NCBI GenBank assembly: GCA_949373085.1
Contig: CASICJ010000019.1
Location: 1 to 62,779 of the forward strand
Reading direction: 5' to 3'
DNA: 62,779 bases
From: an uncultured Verrucomicrobiales bacterium
Lineage (GTDB): Bacteria > Verrucomicrobiota > Verrucomicrobiia > Verrucomicrobiales > Akkermansiaceae
Shown here piece by piece: positions 54,440 to 62,779 of this stretch; position 1 is the stretch's first letter; every line of letters begins with the position of its first letter. Below the pieces are notes generated by a model that searched no databases, had not been told where the DNA came from, and was given only the letters and a program-made list of their open reading frames with translations. Both the position numbers and the translations under genes were made by a program.

Positions 54440-55138
54440 ATGTTAAACACTCCAACTTCTACAACGAGTTTAAATCGGTTGCTACGAGGCTTTCGTAGGG
54501 GCTTTACCTTGGTCGAACTCTTGGCGGTTATGGCAATCATCGCCATTCTTCTCTCGCTCGCTTCAGTTGGAATCAGTCGAATCGGAAAAGGGCAGGGGGT
54601 GACTGCTGGTCTAGCAATCGGGGAAGGACTTCTTGCGCAGGCGCGGATCTTGGCAATGAATCAAAATGCTCCGGCACGGCTCATTATTCACGGAGATCTT
54701 AACGATGCCGACCCAATTCGGCGTGAGAATTACCGACGGATGATGATGGTGGTCTATCAGACGACAGACGACGAAGGTCGAATCGAAGCTGAATGGAAGA
54801 GAGCTGGTTCACCGACTTTGCTACCACCAGGAGTTTATTACAGTCCTGAGCTGAGCAAAGCGGACATGCGGGTGGGAGGCGCTCTCCCAGAAGAAAGGCA
54901 TCAGTTGACCAGTCGAGGCTCTGATACTCGGCAGTGCCACTTTTACGAGTTCAATGGTCAGGGTGTTTGCACCACTCCCGGAGCTGGTTTTGTGGTGGTT
55001 AATGGAGCACGACCGAGCGGCGCAAAGCAACCCTTGTTAGGCGGGAAAATGGACCTGGGTGGTTTCGTTGTTCTCAAGAACGGTGGCACGACCATGATTA
55101 GGGATATTACGCAGCTAGGTGCTGGAGGGACTAGATAA
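54440..55138 (+). CDS. Prepilin-like protein (Verru_Chthon cassette type D-like)
   Basis: A 232-residue pseudopilin. The prepilin leader ends at RRGFTLVELLAVMAIIAILLSL, with the conserved Glu at +5 and a single hydrophobic helix. The following region (ARILAMNQNAPARLIIHGD) resembles the D family of the four-gene Verru_Chthon cassettes, but I cannot confirm it. It starts a three-gene group. No Shine-Dalgarno sequence precedes the ATG. Confidence 0.82.
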   Translation: MLNTPTSTTSLNRLLRGFRRGFTLVELLAVMAIIAILLSLASVGISRIGKGQGVTAGLAIGEGLLAQARILAMNQNAPARLIIHGDLNDADPIRRENYRRMMMVVYQTTDDEGRIEAEWKRAGSPTLLPPGVYYSPELSKADMRVGGALPEERHQLTSRGSDTRQCHFYEFNGQGVCTTPGAGFVVVNGARPSGAKQPLLGGKMDLGGFVVLKNGGTTMIRDITQLGAGGTR

Positions 55139-55159
55139 CAAAAATCTCACAGAGTTAAG

Positions 55160-55888
55160 ATGACGACAAATACATCGAAAAATTTTAATGCTTCTAAAGC
55201 AGGCTTTACGCTTGTGGAGGTAGTCATCGCGCTGGGAATTCTAGTTGTGATGATTACTGGATTTATGGCGGTTTTTGGGCCTGCCGCCCGGACGATTAAG
55301 AAAACGCTTTCTACGGACGAGGCAAGTCGCTTGCAGGCGACATTGGAACTTGAGCTTCGGACAGTCCGAGAGGGGCGGGAGCGTCGTCGCTATCAAGGAG
55401 ACCCTTTCCAAAAGGCGATCGATTGGATTGCTCAATCTGAGGAGCAGGGGGAGACAGTCATCATATATAAATACCGTGGGATTCCAGGGCAGTTCCGGAA
55501 CGACGGTACTCTTGAGCCCGCTGATCGAACCCTTGCTATTGCTGGCCGTGACTTTCTCGTTCAACCAATGGTTCGTCGCCTTAGTGATCCTCTTTTTGAG
55601 GAAGATCTTCAGGGTGTCGAAGGTCGAGTGTTTTTTGTGAAACTACGTCAGCTTGTTTATGAGGGGCAGGGTCTTCGTGTGAGTGAGGAGACGGGTACAA
55701 TCGTTGATCCGAATGTGCCAGGACAGGATTTTGCGCAATCACCGCAATCATATCCAGAAGCAGTTATCGCCTTTGAGGCTGAATACTACAGCCTTCCGAC
55801 GACTACTTTTTCCTATCTGTCTAGTACGTTTGATCCCAATAATTTTATCCGGCCCATTTTCTCCCGCAACCTTGTCGTAAGGCGTTAG
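55160..55888 (+). CDS. Prepilin-like protein (Verru_Chthon cassette type B-like)
   Basis: A 242-residue pseudopilin with the leader KAGFTLVEVVIALGILVVMI and a Glu at +5. The region ARTIKKTLSTDEASRLQATLELELRTVR resembles the B family of the cassette. It lies 21 bases after the first pseudopilin gene and its stop is followed directly by the start of the third, so translation of the three is probably linked. Confidence 0.82.
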   Translation: MTTNTSKNFNASKAGFTLVEVVIALGILVVMITGFMAVFGPAARTIKKTLSTDEASRLQATLELELRTVREGRERRRYQGDPFQKAIDWIAQSEEQGETVIIYKYRGIPGQFRNDGTLEPADRTLAIAGRDFLVQPMVRRLSDPLFEEDLQGVEGRVFFVKLRQLVYEGQGLRVSEETGTIVDPNVPGQDFAQSPQSYPEAVIAFEAEYYSLPTTTFSYLSSTFDPNNFIRPIFSRNLVVRR

Positions 55889-56866
55889 ATGAATTGTTCA
55901 CAACCTATGAAATACTCTCGCATTCGCAAAAGTTGCGCTAAGGGATTTACTCTTGCCGAGCTCATGGTGGCTATGTCCATTACTCTTGTTCTCGTGCTGC
56001 TTACGCTTCTTATTACGGGGACAGCGATCGATACCTGGAAGGCCGCCCGCACTGAGATCCGCGCAGCCGGTCAAGCCAAGGTCATGCTTAACTCTCTAGG
56101 ACGTGACTTAGAGTCTATGGTCAGCCGCCTGGGGAATAATGATAGTCAGTGGCTCCTAGCAACGACCACGCCTGAAGGAGTCGGGCCGGAGGGTCAGAAA
56201 AGTCCGAACGCAGCGCGGTTGATCTTTTTTACTTCTGCATCTGATCGCTATAACGGAAACGCTGGAAGCCGCGAGCGACTCAGTAGCGCAAGTGGAGGTA
56301 ATCGGAATGCCGACCTAGGTGGTGATATTTCTGCTGTTTCTTATCAGCTCGATTTTGTCGACCCTGTTTTTGGAAATCCGGATCAGCGATTTTCAACATT
56401 CGTGCTCTATCGAAATCTTCTCGACCCGAAGGAAACCTATGATCGCTCGATGTTAGGGAGGCAAAATCTTGAGACCGCTTTTGATGCATCGGCTGGTGCG
56501 AATGAACTAGCCGATTTAATGTGTGAGAATGTTTTTGAGTTCACGGTCACTTTTGTCGTTGATTACCGTGATAACACTGGCGTAGATCGTACCACTAAGA
56601 TAACGGTAATGACCTCCGATAAGGGGGTGGGGACCGTTCGGAATTTCGCTGTAAATGGGACTGGATTAGCACCTAATTTAAATACGCGTTCTGAATTTGT
56701 AGGGGGACGAATAACCGCTGTCGAACTTGCAATCACGGTTCTTTCTGACGAGGGTGTTGCTATTCTGAAAAGGAATCCATTTGGGGGAAATGAGGGTGCG
56801 AGTAATCGGTTTATTGAGCAAAATAGCTACCGCTATACGCGTTCGGTAACGATTCCACAGGGTTGA
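55889..56866 (+). CDS. Prepilin-like protein (Verru_Chthon cassette type C-like)
   Basis: A 325-residue pseudopilin with leader KGFTLAELMVAMSITLVLVL and Glu at +5, followed by DTWKAARTEIRAAGQAKVMLNSLGRDLESM and a long beta-rich domain. It resembles the C family of the cassette. The large A protein of a complete cassette is absent: the next feature is a tRNA pair. Confidence 0.82.
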   Translation: MNCSQPMKYSRIRKSCAKGFTLAELMVAMSITLVLVLLTLLITGTAIDTWKAARTEIRAAGQAKVMLNSLGRDLESMVSRLGNNDSQWLLATTTPEGVGPEGQKSPNAARLIFFTSASDRYNGNAGSRERLSSASGGNRNADLGGDISAVSYQLDFVDPVFGNPDQRFSTFVLYRNLLDPKETYDRSMLGRQNLETAFDASAGANELADLMCENVFEFTVTFVVDYRDNTGVDRTTKITVMTSDKGVGTVRNFAVNGTGLAPNLNTRSEFVGGRITAVELAITVLSDEGVAILKRNPFGGNEGASNRFIEQNSYRYTRSVTIPQG

Positions 56867-56939
56867 TTTTTTTTAAAGTAATTCTTGAATATGGGCAGAG
56901 GGGAGACTACTTCCTCCGCCGTCAGAGAGACAGTGCTTA

Positions 56940-57027
56940 GCGCGGGTGGCGGAATTGGTAGACGCGCCAGACTAAGGATCTGGTGTCCATTGCGGACGTG
57001 GGGGTTCGACTCCCCCCTCGCGCACCA
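56940..57027 (+). tRNA. tRNA-Leu (anticodon TAA)
   Basis: The acceptor stem GCGCGGG pairs with CTCGCGC, the anticodon loop is CTAAGGA, a long variable arm is present, the T loop is TTCGACT and CCA is encoded. It lies 73 bases after the pseudopilins. Confidence 0.96.
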
Positions 57028-57093
57028 TCTCTTGGCATAAGGACTAATGAGAGCCCGAAAGTTCATGGCAGGCTTTCAAGGTCCACGAATTTT

Positions 57094-57168
57094 GGTCGAT
57101 TAGCTCAGTGGTAGAGCGCTTGCTTCACACGCAAGATGTCACTGGTTCAAATCCAGTATCGACCACCA
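57094..57168 (+). tRNA. tRNA-Val (anticodon CAC)
   Basis: The acceptor stem GGTCGAT pairs with ATCGACC, the anticodon loop is TTCACAC, the T loop is TTCAAAT and CCA is encoded. It lies 66 bases after tRNA-Leu and may share its transcript. Confidence 0.96.
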
Positions 57169-57345
57169 TTTTAATAGAGTTGGGAATAGTTACTGGCTTA
57201 GCCTACCTTGATACCATTCCTTAAAGGTGAACCTGATTCGATAGCGGTCTAGCAAGGAATAAGGATTCTGATTTGATCTAAGAGCAAAATACGGATTTTT
57301 TTTGAGACAAATCACTTAAGATAGGGCATTCTCATTCATACAGTT

Positions 57346-57879
57346 ATGTCTGTTAGCGGGATAAATCTAGGCGAAGCATGGCGGGAATGGCTTGGGGAGA
57401 GTGCCCCTCGCCTTCTTTCTTACGCGCGGGCGCGATGCAATGATGTGCAGGAAGCCGAGGATTTACTTCAGGATGCTCTAATTAAACTTTGGGGTTATCA
57501 GAAGGAAAGGGAGTGCCGTCCGCCCGATCTGCCGCTTGCATTTTCGGTTATGAGGTATCTTGCTCTTGATAGTGGTCGTCGCAAAGGACGGAGGGAGAAG
57601 CGTGATCGGAAGATAATTCAATTTCAAGGCGATGACGATCATTGGCTTGATACGACTCTGGAAGATACCGAAGAAGCTGACCTTCTCCGTAACGAGGTTG
57701 AAGAGCTGCCGGAGAAGCTGCGTGAGGCCCTTACCCTCAAAATCTGGGGTGGCCTTACCTTTGCCGAAATTGGAGGGGTCCTCAAAATCTCTCATAATAC
57801 GGCTGCTTCTCGATATCGCTATGCACTTGAGCAACTGCAAAAGAAACTAAACCATCTTCAAACTTTTAAAAATGGATAA
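57346..57879 (+). CDS. ECF-like RNA polymerase sigma factor
   Basis: A 177-residue sigma factor. Region 2 is represented by RARCNDVQEAEDLLQDALIKLWGYQKE and PLAFSVMRYLALDSGRRKGRR; region 4 by ELPEKLREALTLKIWGGLTFAEIGGVLKISHNTAASRYRYAL. It overlaps the next gene by eight bases, a strong sign of a sigma/anti-sigma pair. Confidence 0.88.
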   Translation: MSVSGINLGEAWREWLGESAPRLLSYARARCNDVQEAEDLLQDALIKLWGYQKERECRPPDLPLAFSVMRYLALDSGRRKGRREKRDRKIIQFQGDDDHWLDTTLEDTEEADLLRNEVEELPEKLREALTLKIWGGLTFAEIGGVLKISHNTAASRYRYALEQLQKKLNHLQTFKNG

Positions 57880-58363
57880 CGCACTAAAGGACCTGGAATC
57901 CAAGCTTGAAACGATGACACCTTTTGGCCTCAGCGATTTAGGTAGAGCCAATTGTCACCAAATGATTGATCAGTTGGTGGGAGAATGCGAATTTTCCACC
58001 AAGAGTGTAAATCGAGAAAAAGGAAACTGGAAGGGAACTGCTGCCGCTGCAGCCGTCGCCCTCGGGGTCGGAGTGAGTAGTGGATGGTTTTTGGGGGTTG
58101 ATCGAACGTCTGCTGTAATTAGGGAAGATAATAAATCAGCAGAAGCTCACGATATTTTAGCTTTTGAGGATCTTAATTACGAGACGTGGATTTTAGCCAC
58201 AGGATCACCGAATGTTTATGTGACCAAATCAGGTGAAATTAGGGAAATCTCAAGAGAGGTTGAGGTGACGGAAGAGGTTGTTCAGCACCGGGAAAGTGGT
58301 TTGGTTGTGACGATCGAGACGACCGATTATCATGTTGTTGATACTCCCAAGAGTGACTTTTAG
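57872..58363 (+). CDS. Putative membrane-anchored anti-sigma factor
   Basis: A 163-residue protein with a soluble N-terminus (1-45) expected to bind the sigma factor, a membrane helix at about 53-73 (AAAAAVALGVGVSSGWFLGV), and an extracytoplasmic part with EEVVQHRESGLVVTIETTDYHVVD. The role is inferred from its eight-base overlap with the sigma gene and its topology; no zinc-binding HxxxCxxC motif is visible. The next gene follows 12 bases later and encodes a PDZ protein. Confidence 0.72.
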   Translation: MDNALKDLESKLETMTPFGLSDLGRANCHQMIDQLVGECEFSTKSVNREKGNWKGTAAAAAVALGVGVSSGWFLGVDRTSAVIREDNKSAEAHDILAFEDLNYETWILATGSPNVYVTKSGEIREISREVEVTEEVVQHRESGLVVTIETTDYHVVDTPKSDF

Positions 58364-58375
58364 CTATTTTGAGAC

Positions 58376-59074
58376 GTGAAGCTACTTTGGATCTTTTTAT
58401 TAGCTCTTTTGCCGAACTTGGTGCAAGGGGGATCGCTTCCGTGGATCGGTGTTTCGTTCGAACCACTTGCAGCGGAGGATTTAAAGCTGGCAACACTTGA
58501 GCCTGGAGTTGGACTCAGAGTGTCTGGAGTGGTCGCGAATGGACCACTAGCAAAAGCTGGTGGAAAGGAAGGGGATCTTTGGTGGAAATTTGACGATCAG
58601 ATTCTTCTAAATATCAGGCAAATGGTTGTGCTCCTTCGAGAAAAGAAAGTTGGGGAGACGGTGGAGGTTCAAATTTTCCGAAATGGGGATCCTAAAAAGT
58701 TCAAATTGTTATTGGGATCTCGCCAGCTCCCGAAGGTGAGGCCAGTTGGATTGCTGATAAAAGATAGAGACATTCAGAGACCGAGGCGTCTAGCAAAGCG
58801 GGAGCAGGTGGCTCGGCTTAACACGGGAGAGCAGGCTTTGAGTTTAGAGGCAGAGGGGGAACGTTGGAGATTTCAGGTGAAGGAGGATGAAGTAGTGGTT
58901 CTCTCAGCACTCGTGAGCACTGATAATTTGAGTGAAAAGCTCCCAAGAAGGTGGATTGGTGCCTTTTTGATTTTGAGGCAGACCCTCCAACGAGGGGAGG
59001 GTCGAAGTGATGCGAGCTCTGGAGAAAAGGTTCGCTTCGCTCCCGCGGTGATAAAGAAAAGTCCCAACGGATAA
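58376..59074 (+). CDS. Exported PDZ-domain protein
   Basis: A 232-residue protein starting with a GTG. The N-terminus is a signal peptide (MKLLWIFLLALLPNLVQGG). A PDZ-like domain follows at about 25-120: WIGVSFEPLAAEDLKLATLEPGVGLRVSGVVANGPLAKAGGKEGDLWWKFDD, with the loop LLREKKVGETVEVQIFRNGD. No catalytic triad is present, so it is a binding rather than a protease domain. It completes a three-gene set with the sigma and anti-sigma genes and might sense envelope proteins. Confidence 0.8.
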   Translation: MKLLWIFLLALLPNLVQGGSLPWIGVSFEPLAAEDLKLATLEPGVGLRVSGVVANGPLAKAGGKEGDLWWKFDDQILLNIRQMVVLLREKKVGETVEVQIFRNGDPKKFKLLLGSRQLPKVRPVGLLIKDRDIQRPRRLAKREQVARLNTGEQALSLEAEGERWRFQVKEDEVVVLSALVSTDNLSEKLPRRWIGAFLILRQTLQRGEGRSDASSGEKVRFAPAVIKKSPNG

Positions 59075-59159
59075 AATGAGGTGCTCACCTCGAGAGTCGT
59101 AATAAACCTTTTTCTCTTCGGTCCTTGCCATTCACGCTTGTCCCTTCCAGTCTCGCGAC

Positions 59160-62311
<3,152 letters not shown>

Positions 62312-62313
62312 CT

Positions 62314-62359
62314 GTTGGGAAACTCATAGAAACTGCAGGTTTTTCCAATAGTTTTTTTT
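62314..62359 (+). terminator. Probable intrinsic terminator of eno
   Basis: TTGGGAAAC pairs with GTTTTTCCAA (one G-T pair and one bulged T) around a loop of about 14 bases, followed by TAG and eight T. The stem is A+T-rich and less strong than the others in the window. Confidence 0.6.
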
Positions 62360-62403
62360 GTTTAGACTTCCTTAGTATCGATCTTCGAGTAACTTCCTGA
62401 TCG

Positions 62404-62751
62404 ATGGGCCGTTATTTTCGAGTCTCAACCGAACGTTCACCTGAGTTTTCCGAAGCTCGAGGTAGGCTTGGGTTTTTCGGGAAACCGACCTTAGTCTTGT
62501 TTTGGTTTTTTATTTTAGCGGCCTGTTTTGCGGTCGCCATTCCATCAATTCCTCAATATCACCTGCTTAAGGAAATTGAAGCAGAATTGGTGGAAACTAA
62601 GGAAGCGGAAAAGCAGCTCGAGAGGCGCATCCAGCAGTTAGCAGCCGAGGTTCGGGCTCTTGAGGATAACCCCCGCTATTTGGAAGAGCGGGCTAGGGAC
62701 CCACTTCGCTACATGAGAAAGGGCGAGACTATCATTAAGATTCAAGACTAA
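62404..62751 (+). CDS. FtsB/DivIC-like septum formation initiator
   Basis: A 115-residue bitopic protein. The cytoplasmic N-terminus is followed by one membrane helix (about 30-50, LVLFWFFILAACFAVAI) and a coiled coil (about 57-92, with EIEAELVETKEAEKQLERRI), then PRYLEERARDPLRYMRKGE, which recalls the FtsB signature. Enolase followed by this gene is the order of eno-ftsB in many bacteria. Its role would be in the division complex. Confidence 0.82.
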   Translation: MGRYFRVSTERSPEFSEARGRLGFFGKPTLVLFWFFILAACFAVAIPSIPQYHLLKEIEAELVETKEAEKQLERRIQQLAAEVRALEDNPRYLEERARDPLRYMRKGETIIKIQD

Positions 62752-62779
62752 ATTGTCATCGAGTTGAACCCACCATCGA

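Noticed and set aside
56833..57066. A 77-residue reading frame on the minus strand with ARGESNPHVRNGHQILSLAR
   Set aside because: It is the antisense of tRNA-Leu and belongs to the well-known spurious type that arises from that tRNA.

Overview
The window reads as a piece of chromosome from a member of the Verrucomicrobiota, probably aquatic or marine. The evidence is combined: a GreA factor carried on a long extra N-terminal region as in the PVC superphylum, three pseudopilins resembling the Verru_Chthon cassette families, a Gld-like ABC module with a DUF4340 protein, a MoxR/DUF58/BatA-type operon, a formylglycine sulfatase, and mostly housekeeping genes in short operons. Base composition is near even. 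Most starts lack a clear Shine-Dalgarno sequence. I see no prophage, insertion sequence, CRISPR array or rRNA.

Layout. 0.1-3.2 kb: coaC and gmk (minus), then mutL (plus). 3.3-6.1 kb: a metal-ion ABC importer with an extra small exported protein. 6.3-11.4 kb: a GldA/F/G-like ABC exporter module with a DUF4340 protein. 11.5-16.1 kb: a Gfo/Idh/MocA oxidoreductase, an ECF sigma factor with a membrane protein, tRNA-Arg and rpsA. 16.4-19.8 kb: clpX, ispE, a PgeF-like protein and a MarR regulator. 19.9-23.5 kb: rplI, then a coupled set murI, membrane-anchored methyltransferase, tilS and lipoprotein. 23.7-28.4 kb: sulfatase, a TrmH-type methyltransferase, and an overlapping pair encoding a C39-like protein and a subtilase. 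28.7-35.6 kb: two von Willebrand membrane proteins, DUF58, and a MoxR ATPase that appears to belong to one gene with a histone-H1-like lysine-rich N-terminus. 35.8-37.9 kb: trhO and a frame-disrupted cysK. 37.9-47.4 kb: nuoG to nuoN. 47.5-53.3 kb: a Rex-like operator, tRNA-Tyr, a small ORF, thiD, apaG, 5-formyl-THF cyclo-ligase, an ECF sigma factor, lysA and a rhomboid. 53.3-57.2 kb: galE, three pseudopilins, tRNA-Leu and tRNA-Val. 57.3-62.8 kb: sigma/anti-sigma/PDZ trio, long GreA, enolase and an FtsB-like protein.

Four points deserve attention. A perfect 24-bp palindrome matching the Rex redox-repressor operator sits just upstream of the complex I genes, which start at nuoG without nuoA-F. 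An H1-like tail and a MoxR ATPase are joined except for one base at a C5 run. A second one-base disruption lies in a G7 run in cysK, so both may be sequencing errors. Two ECF sigma factors are each followed directly by a membrane protein gene, one of these sets also including a secreted PDZ protein.
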